From Smittia aterrima (lineage: Eukaryota > Arthropoda > Insecta > Diptera > Chironomidae): DNA of 64,000 nt. Below are positions 24,166 to 37,559 of the stretch, in pieces. A program made the position numbers and the translations under genes. The stretch is taken from the NCBI GenBank assembly GCA_033063855.1, contig CP093831.1:7998001-8062000 (forward strand). Reading direction: 5' to 3'. The number at the start of each line of letters is the position of its first letter. The first letter of the stretch is position 1. Below the pieces are notes generated by a model that was given only the letters and a program-made list of their open reading frames with translations, was not told the origin of the DNA and ran no database searches.

Positions 24166-25114
24166 ACGTTCTTCAGTTCGTTCATCCATTTGTCTGTTAT
24201 CGCCTTGTCAACTGATAAAGGAAGAAATCAACACAGAAAATCAGAGACGTGCTTCATTATCTAATTACTCGAAGAGTTAATCGATCCATCATTAAACTGA
24301 ATAATCAGATCGATTCACGTGTTAATGACAAATAATTACTTCGATTTAATGCTTGAGATACCAAAAGCTTTTGTTGTTTGATAACAGATTTTAAATCGCG
24401 ACTAAGTAAGGGAAGGGAAATTCAATTTCAAATTTTCCTAAAGCGTTTAATTATTCAAAGAAGAAGAAGACAATTCTGAAGAAAATTTGAAGCAGACTGG
24501 AAAATCCAGACGACTTCCGATTTAATTTTGAATGTTAAATTTCTGAGAATATTTGTTAAAACAATTCTCGGAACTTGGAAAACTATCTTGAACTTCTAGA
24601 AACTTGGTAACAATAAAATTTTCCATTGCATTGTCTCGCCTTGATCGCTTTCAGCAAACTCGCTGTTGGGCTTTAAAGGAATAATAGAATTTTTCTTATT
24701 AAATTGCAAAGTTGAAATGACGGGATGAGTTCAAGCTTTGCTGAACAATTTGACGGCCTTTGGCAGTTCTTCGAGACTTTGAATCGTAAAAAAAAACTTT
24801 TTCTTCGTCTTCTTTATATCATTTTCGAGTTCGTTTCAAATCTGTTTTGTATAATTCGTCGCCGGCACTTGACAGGCTTATCGCGTCGTCATTGAAACGT
24901 TTTAAACGATAATGCGGAGAAAATCACGAAAGCGATTCATAAAATCTTTTTGTTTCGTTTCAATGTGAGTCAGCTTTAAAAGCGAAACAACGTTTAACTC
25001 AGCGAATTCGCATTTTCAGCTTTTTACAAATTTTACGCACACGCTGATCTGATTTTTTTTTTCGTTTACACATGAAAATTGCGCTTTGCTCAGATTGCCT
25101 TCATCAAAAAACCA
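24166..25114. other. Intergenic, nothing recognised
   Basis: AT-rich sequence upstream of the minus-strand reductase gene. No gene, RNA or repeat was seen. Confidence 0.5.
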
Positions 25115-25201
25115 CCTTCGATAGCTCAGTTGGTAGAGCGGTGGACTGTAGCGGTTATCATAGACATCCATAGGTCACTGGTTCAACTCCGGTTCGAAGG
25201 A
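25115..25201 (+). tRNA. tRNA-Tyr(GTA) with a 14-base intron
   Basis: Acceptor arms CCTTCGA and TCGAAGG pair perfectly and are followed by A. The D arm is GCTCAGTTGGTAGAGC. The anticodon is GTA, interrupted after position 37 by the 14-base intron CGGTTATCATAGAC, the usual place in nuclear tRNA-Tyr. The T arm is ACTGGTTCAACTCCGGT with one G-T pair. The mature length is 73. A run of T follows at once as the Pol III stop. Confidence 0.97.
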
Positions 25202-28200
25202 AACTTTTTTTGCTTCCAGGAACTTTTTTTTTCTTAAATACAAAAACTTTTTACTTTTAGAAAAAAATATTATTTAAAAATAAAAATGCTTTGTCTGAAA
25301 CTTGAAAAGATTTTTATTCGCTTGGGACAGTCTAACCAACGAAGCCATTTAAAATTAATCCCTTAAGGGCTGTTTCAGTTCATTGATCTTCTATTTCCAT
25401 TCTTCCTTTGAGAGCTTTTCTTGCGATTCATCGATAAAATCCTATCGGTGATTCGGCAGATTGCTTTCCATCAACTAATTCAAGTTTCTGTCGACAATCT
25501 TTTCCGCATATTGTGGAAATAAATGAGACTCTTTTCACTGAGAGCTGATTCAACTAAAGGAAAAGAATAAGAATTAATCTTCACGGTTCGCTTCGCCGGA
25601 TGTTTTCCTCGAAGTTTCTGATGAATGCTTTTTGTCTCTACCGTTGAATGTAACTCAACAATGCACTCGACTTAACAGTTTTCCGAGAAATTTTATTGAC
25701 AAAATAACAAAGATTATTTAATGTTCCTTCGTAGAAAATTGAAGAGAGCTTTCTTCCGCTTTTAGATTATCCAACAGTGAACAAACGGAAATATTTTACG
25801 TTCTTTTCTGAAATTCAGAGAACGAAAAAGATTTTTTTTTTTGGAACAATTTGTGGATGAATGTTTTCGTCATTGCATGAAATACTTTTAGAAAAGAAAG
25901 TTATTGCGAATTCCGTTGAAAATTCTTTGCCATTTCTGTTAAATATTGGAATACTGAAGCTTGTTTGGTTCCATCGCAATTTAACGTGATTCATGAATTT
26001 CTTTATAAACTTAATGGAAGCTGAAATTAACATTCAGCAAGCCGCTGCTGAGTTCCATTCTTTCTGCAACCCAAAAAGTAAAAGATTTTCCCTCGACAGA
26101 AAGTTAAATTGATTCAATTATGTGCGATGAGAAGCAACGTTTGCTTGCCATTAATGTTTACTTTTCTTAGAGTGCTTCGTACGCACAGGGAATGTCAGAA
26201 TTGTGCGTCATGCATCGTCGAAAAATAAATTGAATCGCTCAGGAGGGAAACGTGGAAACATTGTCAACGGATTGGAATAAAAATTCCCACAACGCAAACA
26301 TTCAAAAGTTTTTTTTACGACAATCACGAAGATGAATCTCTCGAAAGAAATTGCGACAAGCAATTTGGATTTTGCTATCACCAAGTGATCACCAAACTCA
26401 GAACATGTCTAAAGTCGTCTAGTTTCTGTCTGAATTCCACTTCAAGAAACAAAGTTCTGCCAGCGACATTAAGTTGACACTTGAGAGTTGTTTCGTTGAA
26501 ATTTCTCGTCATTTGAGCAAAGGAAAATTTAGAGCAAACACATTTTTGAGATCAAACATTTCTGATACAAGTAAAGCTCTTGTGAGAAAAAAGGGAAGCT
26601 CCAGGCGAAAAAGAAAAAGTTTGGGAAATTCTCGTTCAGCAAGTAATAAAATTTATGACTAATGCTGTGATAAACCTCCATTCATTCAAATGGGACATCA
26701 AAGATCGTAAAAACTTGAGGCAGATACTTCTGTCTTCTTCAATTACGACTTGCGGATCGGATATTTATTGAAATAGCGGCCTCTTGTTCGCGCAATAAAA
26801 TCCAATATGTTCAAATAAATCGATTGAACGTGTGAAACGTTTCAATCTTCAATTTTATGTGAAAATCAATTTGCATTTCTAAGTTGTCTCTCTCTTTTCT
26901 TCTTCAACTTCCATACCATTAGTCGCATGACCTTAGTCAATCTTTGACGAATGACGATAGAGAAGTGAGGAATCTTGTCCGTACTCTTATGCCGGACGTT
27001 ATTTGACAGTCGCTTGGGAACAAAAAAGCTTCTTGTCAGATCCATTAGAAACCATTTATATTATTTTAGTTAGAAAAAGAGATTCAGAACAGAAAAAAAA
27101 TTGACAAGCTTTCGAGGGCGGAGTGGAGCGTCATAAATGTTCGTTGAGAATTCAATTCATTTGTCAGCCGAATTTTATTGTTTTTCTCTCAAGTAGTTTC
27201 GCCTTCGCGAGATTAAAACACTTTTCTTGAGCTGAGGTCCTGGTAATGTTCTTTAAATTGAAATTAATGGTTCGACTGCAGCTTTTTTGATTAATTATGA
27301 AAAGTTTACGGGAAGTTAGGCAATGAAAAGTTTATCCTCCTTCTTGAAGAGGATGACGACGAAATTGTTTGGGGATCTTAACCAAATCGTCTGAGTTAAA
27401 GTTCTAGTTCAGTAGCTTGACTATGATGAATGGGAGCTTGACGATTGCTCTACAAACTTTAGCGAAGCTTCGAAAGTATTTCAGGAATTCGCAGATGCTT
27501 TAAAGCTCTTGTGTGAAAATTAATTTTGTTCGAAAACTTTTCAACATCTTCAATTCAAATATTCGCTTATTGAAAAAGTTCGCATCAGCCACAACAAACA
27601 AATTCACTGAGCACGAACTGAGTAATAATTTTTTTTATCGTCGACAATGAACAATTTATTTCTCTAAGTACCTAAAGCAGCAATTTTGATAACAGAGTGC
27701 GACTCTCCGGCTCATTAAGTGCTTTTGTTGCTGCTGATGTGTAAAAAAATGTTCCGGAATGATGTCAAATAGATCGATATTGGTAAGGGCCAGTTCGATT
27801 ATCACGAGAACGTTAACCTTTCGTATCTTGGTAACTTCGTGAATAATCGAACAATCCCTAATTGACGTCTATTTTCTATTTTCGTCTGGCATTTTTTTCA
27901 TCGAAGGCGCTTCCTCACACTCCACACAAAATGTTTACTTCTCAATCATCAAATACCCAACGGGATGCTTCCGCTTTCTCCTCGATTACTTCTTAAATAA
28001 AGCGAAGGTTTTATGGTCTCCAATCGTTGTTTATTATCAACTTCTTCTTATCTGGCAATATCTTGTTATCAGCGATTTTCGTCTTCACGTTTCACACACG
28101 TTTTCTAATAAAAAGTCAAGCCTTGACTCGTTTATCGAAATCGATTTTTAAATTTATCCTATTGACTCCAGAGAGAAATATCAAGGCCAAATGTTGCTTT

Positions 28201-29065
28201 AGAAATTTGAATCCTCGAAGGGTTTCCTTGGGACTGTTTGAGAATGCGAGGAATTTCGCAAACAATCTCGACAATTTTTTCATTTAGCTTTCGTTCATTC
28301 AAATTTAAAGTCAATACACGGATTTCTTTGATTCGGAATTTACTTTAAAAGCTTCTACAGTCATCACCACTTCCGAATTGGTTTACTCGGGATCTCGTGG
28401 AATTAAATGGGATTGTTCAACTCAGCGAGGAGATTGTGCTTTTCCTTGGAATAATTCTGATTTATCTTTTTCTTCTTCTTTGCACAGATCAAAGCGAAAA
28501 CAGAAATCCAAATAATCAGCTTAAATAAATAATTCGAGATAATTGCTTTTCAGCGTCCATCGGCTTTTACGTGGATAAGACAAGAAAAAGAAATTTAAGC
28601 TCGCTCGATTATTTTTACAACCGTCGTCTGCTTCTGCCTACAGTCATCCCGAGAGAGATTGAATTGTCAACGACTTGATAAGAAAAATTTGATAAAAGCC
28701 TTCTACAACAAGTTAAACAAGTGAGGGCAGCCCCAAAGATCAAATATTTATTTTGTCCTCTTGAAAGTAAATAAATTATTTCTTATCTTTTAACCTTGCT
28801 CGTTGATAAATCTGAAATAAGACAATCGAAAGATGAGAAAATTCAGTCAGTCGTGAATTCATTCTCGTTGCAGATGAGCCAATAGTGAGAACAATTTGTA
28901 TCGCCTACAATTGACTCAATAGTGAGTAGTATTCTTTTCACGTTTCATTCTTTTTACAACGCGTTTGATTAAGTTTAGTTGTGATAAAGATTTCAGCTGA
29001 GACAGAGCTCGACACTCTGACTTTGCGAAATCTAAAGTTTTTGGTTTTTAAACGTTTAGTTGAAC
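25202..29065. other. 3.9 kb intergenic, nothing recognised
   Basis: No open frame with domain features. The last few hundred bases before 29066 must hold the promoter and leader of the first transporter gene, but no TATA box stands out. Confidence 0.5.
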
Positions 29066-31094
29066 ATGGGACTGGATGAGACAAGCGAGACTCATCATGA
29101 GCCGCAGCAAAGTGTTGATGAACTCAGCGCGTCCTTGAAACGATTCGGAACAGCTGACTATGCTGTCTTCATCACTATGCTCGTATCGTGCTCGATGGTT
29201 GGACTTTATTTCGGTTATCAAGATCATCTGAAGAACAAAAATGCTAAAACACGAAGAAGAGGTTCTGCTGCTTTGGACTATTTGATGGGTGGTCGCAATA
29301 TGCAAGTTTTTCCCGTTGCTATGTCACTTGTTGCATCTTTCGTCTCAGGCATCACTCTGCTCGGTAGGTTTCCATCGAGCGATAACTGAACTTGACATCT
29401 TATTCATTTCACCATAAATTTATTTAGGAACGAGCACAGAGATTTATCTTTACGGGACGCAATATTGTTACATTTTTATCTCCATAATTCTTGCCGCTTT
29501 TATCATGCACCACACGATAATTCCTGTCTTCCACGAGCTGCAAATCACATCAACATACGAGTATTTGCAAACCCGTTACGATCGTAGAATGCGTCTTTTC
29601 GGTTCCATCATGTTTACCATGGCGACAATTTTCTGGATGCCCATTGTGAGTAAAAGCTTTTGCTAACGCAACGTCGTGAGAGCTTTTGATCTCAATTACA
29701 CGTCGTTTAGGTCATTTATGTTCCGGCATTGACCCTGAATCAAACGACAGGCATTGACATTCACACAATCACTCCAATCGTTATGTCGATTTGCATTTTT
29801 TACACGTGCATGGGTGGAATCAAAGCGGTTGTCTGGACCGATGTCATTCAGATTATGTTGATGTATGGAACATTATTTTTGATTGTGATCAAAGGAACGA
29901 TGGCTGTTGGTGGTTTGTCAGTTGTGATTGAACGAAATTTCGGAAGCGGAAGATTCGAAGCGCCCGAGTAAGTCGATTTATGATTAATTCTTTCAAGAAC
30001 ATTTCATCAAAATCTTGTTTAGTTTGCGTCTAGATCCGACGATTCGTCATTCCTTTTGGACTTTAGTTATCGGAGGAACAATCTTTTGGGTGAACGTCAA
30101 TGGATTGAATCAAAATATGATACAACGTTACATGTCATTGAAGGATGTCAAGACAGCAAGAAAAGGACAAATGATTTATGTTGTCGGAGTGACACTGATG
30201 ATTTTCCTTTGTGTCTACAATGGATTGTTGCTCTACGCATTCTATCATGATTGCGATCCATTGACAACGAAATTAGCCAAAGCAAAAGACCAATTGATGC
30301 CACTTCTCGTCATGGATATCTTGAAAGATATGCCAGGGCTCCCAGGAATGTTCATCGCGGGAGTTTTCTCAGCTGCTCTCAGTTCACTCTCAACTGGATT
30401 AAACGCAATGTCCGCTGTTGTCCTCGAAGATTTCTGTAAGCCATTCATGAAGAATGGAGTGTCAGAATCTATGAGCAAGTACATTATGAGAGGAACTGTC
30501 TTGATCCTTGGAATCGTCTCTGTTGCTCTCGTTTACATTGTTCAACACATGGGAGCTGTCCTTCAACTTTCGATGAGTGTTCCAACGGCTTGCTTTGGTC
30601 CAATGCTTGGTGTCTACATTATTGGCTTCGCATGTCCTTGGATTGGAAAGCGCGCAGTATTTTATGGAGCGATAACAAGTTGGATCTCAATGATGTGGGT
30701 TGTTTTCAAAGCCCAAGCTGAAATGGCGTTAGGAAACATGAAGTTCGAAGAAAAACCTTTATCAGTTGATGGTTGCAGTTACAATTTCACTCTCCCCTTC
30801 ATCGAAGAACTCACGACAATTGCACCGTCACTCGTCAACAACGATGAGAAGCATATTTACAATATCTCTTATCTCTATTACACGCTTCTCGGTTCGCTGA
30901 TTGTTTTCTTAACTTCTTTCATACTCAGCTTTATTTTTGGCTTTGAAGATGCATCGGAGGTCGATTCAAGACTCCTCGCGCCATTTTTACGGAAATATAT
31001 TTGTTCAAAAGTGAATCAACAACAATTTACGAACGCGAATGGCAAAGAAATAGTCATGCACAGCTTTGACACAAAGGAAAACGTTTGTACATAA
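29066..31094 (+). CDS. Sodium-coupled solute transporter (SLC5 family), copy 1
   Basis: Exons 29066-29363, 29428-29645, 29711-29967 and 30023-31094 are in phase and give 614 residues, typical of sodium:solute symporters related to the monocarboxylate/multivitamin branch (SLC5A5/A6/A8-like). About 13 membrane segments are visible. Signatures include YLMGGRNM after TM1, GTSTEIYLYGTQY, CMGGIKAVVWTDVIQ, NGLNQNMIQRYMSLKD and ALSSLSTGLNAMSAVVLED, the last corresponding to the Na2-site helix. The protein would use the plasma-membrane sodium gradient to import a small anion or nutrient; the substrate is not readable. NxS/T sites lie in the loop before the last helix (YNFT, YNIS). AATAAA is at about 31109. 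A paralogue follows 487 bases downstream. Confidence 0.92.
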
Positions 31095-31581
31095 GTCTGA
31101 AGCCAATTGAATAAATTTCTTCTTTTTGTTAACAAGAAATTGCGCATTTTATTTTAACGAGTACGAGACTCCAATGAATCAAGATGCGATGTCATGATTC
31201 ATACTTGAATTAACTTCTTCCTCGCTCTAGAATCAGAGAAATCACTGAAGTCTTAACGATTTGTTTTGTCTGGTGGGACAAATTTTTTCCGAGAGATTCA
31301 CTAAATGGCTAACTGGATTAAGCTAGACGGGCGAGATATCACTTGGTACATCTGGCTACTTATCTAGACGTGAAAAGCGTCACATTGAGTTCAAGAGCAT
31401 GACATTTCTGCGTATAAATCATTCAAACTTTCGCTGCATTAAAACCTTAAAAGAGCTGTTGTCATGATGTTGTCAGGAGATAAAAGCTTTTGATGTTTGC
31501 TGATGATAAGGATGACATTTTAATCTAACGCAATGAGCATTAGCTCAGTAATTTTCACTTCGGTAATTTCCCTGCGGTAGA
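31095..31581. other. Gap between the two SLC5 genes
   Basis: Contains the polyadenylation signal of copy 1 and presumably the promoter of copy 2. No TATA box or other element is clear. Confidence 0.5.
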
Positions 31582-33544
31582 ATGGACTTAAAAACTTTTG
31601 ATGAGGTCGCTGCCTCCCTTCGGCGTTTCGGCTTTATCGACTACTGTGTGTTCATAGCAATGTTGGCTTGTTGTTCTTTCGTCGGTTTGTATTTCGCATG
31701 GGCTGAACATCGGAAGAAGAAGGAATCCATTGGATTAAAGCAAGAGCACGGAAATGAAATTGATAATTACCTGATGGGCGGAAGAAACATGTCAGTTTTT
31801 CCCGTAGGTGAGCTTATCGTTCATTCCACTTTGAATTTATTAAAAGATTTTTCCCTTTAGCAATGTCGCTAGTGGCGACTTTTATTTCTGGGATCACTTT
31901 ACTCGGGACAGGAACAGAGATTTATCTTTACGGAACCCAATACTGTTACATTTTCATCGCAATCCTCATCTCGTCGACATTTTTACATTATATCATCATT
32001 CCAGTCCTCCATGAAATTCAAGTTACGTCGGCTTATGAGGTTTGTGAAACGTTTACATCGAAGAGATTATTGAAAAGCTTTTTCGGTTTTAGTATCTCGA
32101 GAGACGCTTCGACATTCGAGTGCGACTCTTCGGATCCATCATGTACTGCATTTTTCAAGTTATTAAACTGCCAATCATCATCTATGTCCCGGCGCTAGCT
32201 TTCAATCAGACGACGGATATCGATATCCACATCATCGCTCCCATCGTCATGTCAATCTGCATTCTCTACACTTGTCTCGGAGGGATCAAAGCGGTTATTT
32301 GGACGGACTTCATACAAATCGTTATCATGTATGGCGTAATGTTTTTGATAGCGATTAAAGGAACGAAAGCTGTCGGTGGATTGTCAGTGGTGATTCAAAG
32401 AAATCTTGAGAGCGGGAGATTTGAGGCGCCTGAGTGAGCACTGTTGTTAACGTTTTATGAAAAGCTTTTGAAAGTAATTTATGTTATTTGCAGTCTCCGT
32501 TTAGATCCCACGCTTCGCCATTCATTCTGGACAGTGGTTGTAGGTGGCACAGTTTTTTGGATTACCATAAATGGCGTGAATCAGAATATGATTCAGAGGT
32601 ACATGGCTTTGAAAGATGTGAAAACAGCACGAAAAGGACAAATGATTTATATCGTGGGAGTCTCGTTGATGATTTTTCTTTGCGTTTACAACGGACTTTT
32701 GCTTTATGCGACTTATCACGATTGCGATCCGTTGACTACAAAACTGGCAAAAGCAAAAGATCAACTAACTCCTCTGTTGGCCATGGAAATTCTGAAAGAC
32801 TTGCCAGGGCTGCCAGGAGTCTTCATTGCTGGTGTTTTCTCAGCAGCATTGAGCACACTCTCGACAGGATTGAACGCAATGTCAGCAGTCGTTCTTGAAG
32901 ACTTTTGCAAGCCATTCATGAAGAAAGAGATTTCCGATCGGATGAGCAAATATATTATGAGAAGTACTGTTGTGGTACTCGGAGTTCTGTCAGTCGCTCT
33001 TGTATATGTCGTTCAGCATTTGGGAGCGATCCTTCAGCTTTCCATGAGTTTACCACCTGCATGCTTCGCGCCTCTACTGGGAATTTACATAATCGGCTTT
33101 CTCATTCCGTGGGTTGGAAAACGAGCGACATTCTACGGCGGTATTCTAGGATTTCTTGTTGTTGTTTATGTTGCTACGAGAGCACAAGCTGATTTAGCCA
33201 TCGGGAATCATAAAAGTACTTTCAAGCCAACATCTGTCGATGGTTGTTCGTATGAATTCGTTAGAGATCAAATAACCAACTCAACCGAAAGTTCAAATAA
33301 TTCGATTGAAGGAAAGTCGCTTCATCACTTATCGTATCTTTACTTCATGCCCTTGGGTGCGATTGTCACAATCTTCGCTGCGTTTCTTCTAAGCTTTTGC
33401 TTTGGTTTTGAAGATTCAGGAAACGTCGACCCGAGATTGCTTGCTCCGTTTATCAGAAAATACTTCAAAAGCAATAAATCTTCTCACTGCGAAGTGAACG
33501 GAAATGAATTGACTTTCAATTTCAATCGAGAATTGGAGAAGTAA
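31582..33544 (+). CDS. Sodium-coupled solute transporter (SLC5 family), copy 2
   Basis: Exons 31582-31807, 31861-32039, 32093-32433 and 32494-33544 are in phase; 598 residues. It is a close tandem paralogue of the preceding gene with the same landmarks (YLMGGRNMSVFPV, GTGTEIYLYGTQY, CLGGIKAVIWTDFIQ, NGVNQNMIQRYMALKD, ALSTLSTGLNAMSAVVLED). Intron positions differ. The first falls earlier (after FPV). One lies after TSAYE, where copy 1 reads through. The copy-1 intron before VIYVPAL is absent. The junction before LRLDPT is shared. Sequence differences concentrate in the N-terminus, the late extracellular loop and the tail, which may reflect changed substrate or sorting. AATAAA is near 33618. 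Confidence 0.92.
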
Positions 33545-33721
33545 AACACTAAATTTTCAAAAGAATCGAAACAGAAATTTATTTTATCACAGCGTTTAAC
33601 AATTTCTGTTCCTCAAATAATAAATACGATAGAAAATTTGGAATTTCAACAATTAAACTAAAAGTGTAACCAGACTTTTCTCATCAACAGTTTTACTAGA
33701 AATATTTTTTGGAATGAATGC

Positions 33722-35726
33722 TTAGATGTTTTGGTAACAAAGATTCTCCTTCATGTCGTCATCGAGAGTTGTGTTGAGCATTTTTCCACCCGCTTCAGGA
33801 ATGAGCGGCGACAGATTATTGAGACTAATTTTCGGTTGAAGGAGGAATGATCCGCTGATATTTTTTCTCATTGCCATCTTCACAGGAACCATCAAACATC
33901 CGAGGAATTCGCTTTTTCTGCAATGAAAAATATCTGTTAATATTTTTGTTTAGTCATGATACATGCGAAATATATTTTTACTATGATCATAGCAAGATAT
34001 ATTCGACTGTGGCTCCATCTAAGAAAAACTTACTTTAAATCTCGATTTCGATTGCTTTGAAAGCAACGAGAAAAAAGAAATCACTCATGAAAGCTATGAG
34101 AAAAAATGAATTTCGTGATATAAAAAATGAAACTCACTTTAATGTTCTATTTCTATGCCAAACAGCAACCTGGACATGCTTCGCGTAATCACTGAAATCA
34201 TTGATGCTGAAGACAAACTTTTGATCGAACATTGGATTTGTTGAATTCTTGTGAACTGCAGTTCGTTGATAATCGTTCTGTTGATGATGCATCGTGACTA
34301 AAGCGCATTTGACGTAAGCATTGACTTGAGCGCATTCGCTTGTTCTTTCGAGGTTCTTACATCTGATGACTGTTGATAAGAAAATAAAATTAGTAAATTT
34401 CGCTAAAGAAAAAATCATTTATTTGTTCGTAGAGTTCGAAACTTTACCAAACTCACCGTGAATAACAATTTTCTTCCGATTTTCCTCGGTTGAGATTGAC
34501 AGCTCGAGTGATCCCTTCATAAGAAGATTTTTCGTGTATTTTGACTGTGAGACTAAAGAGTTTGAAGAAGATGAAGAATTAGAAGCGACAGATGATCGTT
34601 TAGTTTTGTCGCTAATGTCATCAAAGTTCGCTGATGAGAAACTCAAACATTTCTGCACAGATGAGTCTTGTTCGCTTCTCTGGCTTTCTTCTGGTTTCTT
34701 CTTCTTGTTTTCATTGCTCGGGTTTTTCCTTCGAACAGCATTTTGTCTTTTCAGTAAACAAGTGTCATCGGTTTGAATGTCGAATGTTTCAACAGTTGGC
34801 GACTTTACTTCTCGTTCATTTCTTTCCGCGTTCTCAGCGATGATAATTGTTTTGTCAGCTGCTTCAGCGATTTGTTCTGGAGATAAAAGCTTTTCGAGGC
34901 TTTTCTGTTCCATGCTCTCGCAGATTTTACTCAGCGGTTTGATTACGTTTGCATTGCTATCTCGATTGGTTGCATTTGGAAAACATTTTTTAAACTTTTT
35001 GCCTGTTCTTGCACTTGCGAGAATGTCATCGATCATTTTCTGCAAAGTCGTGTCACCAACTTCTGATGAGTTTAGTGAATTTTCAGATTCGCTTGATAAT
35101 TCTAAAGTGATTTTGTTCTCGTTACTAAACTTTCTTGTGACTAAAGGCGTTGAAAGAGGTGACGAGGTTGATGCTGACTCAGGTTTAAACTCGTAGGAGA
35201 GATCAAGGAAGTCGAGCTTGAGTCGCTTGGCTGGCAGTTCATCACAGAAAGTTATCGGAGTCTTCTTCAACAGTGGAGAGTATTCGACATCGAAAGTTGG
35301 AAGCGTTGGCGCGTAACTCACTGGGAAGATCGCTGATGGAGGCTCCACAAAGATTTCTTTCATATTTAATGAAATTGGAGACATTGAAGGAGAGTTCAAG
35401 GTTGTCGATGAGATGAGATGATGTTTCCTTTTTCCACAATCTCTTTGCAAGTTACTGCAATCGTTTAAAGGCGTGGAACTCTGTCGATTCGACTTTCGTC
35501 TCACTGGCGTCACGAGATGATTTTCTTTGTCGATTTTGATTTTTTCGCTATTCAAATGACTTCCTAGTGATCTCCGTCTGTGATATTTTGGACTTTTTGT
35601 GCAACTTTTCTTTTGATTTGATGATAAAATGTTTCCGAGTGATCGTCGGCATTGAATTGTCTTCATCGTCACTTCCTCAACGTTCTGCTGGTCAGCGAAA
35701 CGTTTCTTAACGGTCCACTTCAACAT
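33722..35726 (-). CDS. C2-domain protein with long serine-rich N-terminus
   Basis: Exons 35726-34457, 34369-34138 and 33917-33722 are in phase; 565 residues from the ATG at 35726. The frame stays open upstream to an acceptor near 35778 (KTSGKKKLQTKNEEGEN...), so coding may begin in an unseen exon. Residues 1 to about 405 are Ser/Lys/Asn-rich and probably disordered, with two RRSLG motifs (CRRSLGN, RRRSLGS) and several S/T-P sites that could be kinase targets. Residues from about 408 form one C2 domain (KKIVIHVIRCKNL, NPMFDQKFVFSI, VQVAVWHRNRT, KSEFLGCLMVPVK). It resembles the single C2 domain of vertebrate RGS3 and C2CD4 proteins; no RGS domain follows. Few Asp residues are in the loops, so calcium binding is doubtful. 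It converges on the SLC5 gene with 177 bases between stops. Confidence 0.85.
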
Positions 35727-35777
35727 ATTTTCGCCTTCTTCGTTCTTCGTCTGTAATTTCTTTTTCCCGCTCGTCTT

Positions 35778-36780
35778 CTGTAAGCAAACAAAGGAAACAA
35801 AAGATTAAATGAATGTCCTGTTCGTCTTTCTGATTGCTTTGGTTGATAAAGCAGTCGCTAAAAAGGGAGAAACATCAAGGAAATCAAACTCGAAGTCACA
35901 TCCTCTAACAAATGAGTTGACAGTGCAATCTCGTGATTTCTTCGAAGTCTTTGAGTTTGCATTTCCTCTGTAATTAGCTTGTTACTAGCTAAAAAAAACT
36001 TCAAATTGTTGATGTGATGAGAATTCAGTGAAGCAGAAAAGTATTTGTTTCCCCAAAAAACAACTTTGAGCTAATTGTTGTTTCTTGAAGATTCCCACGA
36101 ACCTTCAAGACATTAGCTAAACGTCTTCTTAAATATCACGCGAGTAAATTTAAGCCTTCAATTTCAGGGAGAGTTGATCGACGCCTAAAGGAAAGTTGTG
36201 ATTATTCACTCAACAGAACTTCGACATTCCCCGAAAAGACAATTTGTTAACTGAGTTTATTGTTGTTTAGTTTTGTTTCCTTTTTTAATTCTCCGACGTC
36301 GTTGTGCACCTGTTTGACCCAGGCAAACGAGGAAACAAAGTTTACAGGCGTTAAAAGTCGGGAATTAAGAAATGCTGGCAACAAAAAAAGGGAGAATGAG
36401 AGAAGGAGAAGCCGAGGCATGTGGAATTGTAACGAAATTCGTGATGGATGCTCAAACGCGAGCCTAAACCCGATCGTTTCCTTTTAGAGCATTTTCTCGG
36501 TTATTGATCTTTCTTCGAAGCGAAAGCATCGCTTCGTGCCATTAATTATCTTGAATGAGTTGATGAAAGTGGAACAAATTTAAACAACACGATGAATAAT
36601 AAGTCCTGGACGATGAGCCCATATGGCGATGAATTTTCATGTAAATTTTATTGTTGAGCAATTGACGACGACGCCGTATTGCTCCTGCGAATGAATTGGC
36701 TTCATGTAATTACGCGATCATGATCAACTGAAATGTTTTCTGTCACGTTAAATTTAAATTCCTGGAATGCTTCGTTCGAC
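35778..36780. other. Upstream of the C2-domain gene, nothing recognised
   Basis: May contain a first exon of the C2-domain gene. No other gene is supported. Confidence 0.4.
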
Positions 36781-36785
36781 TTCAT

Positions 36786-37110
36786 CTCGAATCAATTAAA
36801 GCAGCAGCTTTTGTCGGTTATCTCAATTGCTGATCGAAGGCGATTTGCATAAAACATTAAAACCGCAAAAATTCCAAGACACGAGGGCTGTGCGAGAAAC
36901 TTTTCCGGTCTTTGAGATAATTTTCCATAACAAACTGCAATTGCATTTTATATTTGATATTTCGATTGCGATAAGTTCGTGGTTGCGGTTCGTTCTTTGG
37001 TCCCGCATATGGCACGCAGCACAGTGAATTCAACCAGAAGTTTTTCCTCGACATGGTCAACAACTCTCACCGCATTCGATCATCATAAAATTATCATAAA
37101 TTTCTCGTCT
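36786..37110 (+). repeat. Family E non-coding block, copy E1
   Basis: Two parts recur elsewhere. AGCAGCAGCTTTTGTCGGTTATCTCAA... with ACCGCAAAA matches copy E3 at about 52905. GCATATGGCACGCA (about 37005) plus TCCTCGACATGGTCAAC (about 37046) matches E2. It contains a CATATG E-box. No open frame is conserved between copies. Confidence 0.7.
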
Positions 37111-37559
37111 CGACGACTTTTTTTGTTTCTGTCGCTTTCGTGAATATTTTTACGGTCACGAAATAAATTTCAGTTCAATTTCAATTTAACCCTTTGGATT
37201 GAATTTCAGGCTTCAGCTCGTTACTGTCAATTGTCGTTCTCTTGTAATCGTCACATGTTTGCAAATGTTTTTTCATGTAAACTGTCAATTTATGCTGACG
37301 CGTTTCATCGACTGGCGACAGCAATTATATTTCGCCCGCATTCGAGACAAACAGACGACGATTGTTAAATGCAAAATATTTGCAACGTGTTTTTAACATT
37401 TGACGTTCTTATCGTATAGCGAACGACGAATACTCGACAACAGAAGTTGTCGGCAATCGCAACGGAATTTTGTAAACGAAGTCAACACAATTTCTAAAAC
37501 AGTTTGCTGTTGCAATTGTGCAATAATTTTCTGCTCGATTTTTAAACGATCTTTTGTGT

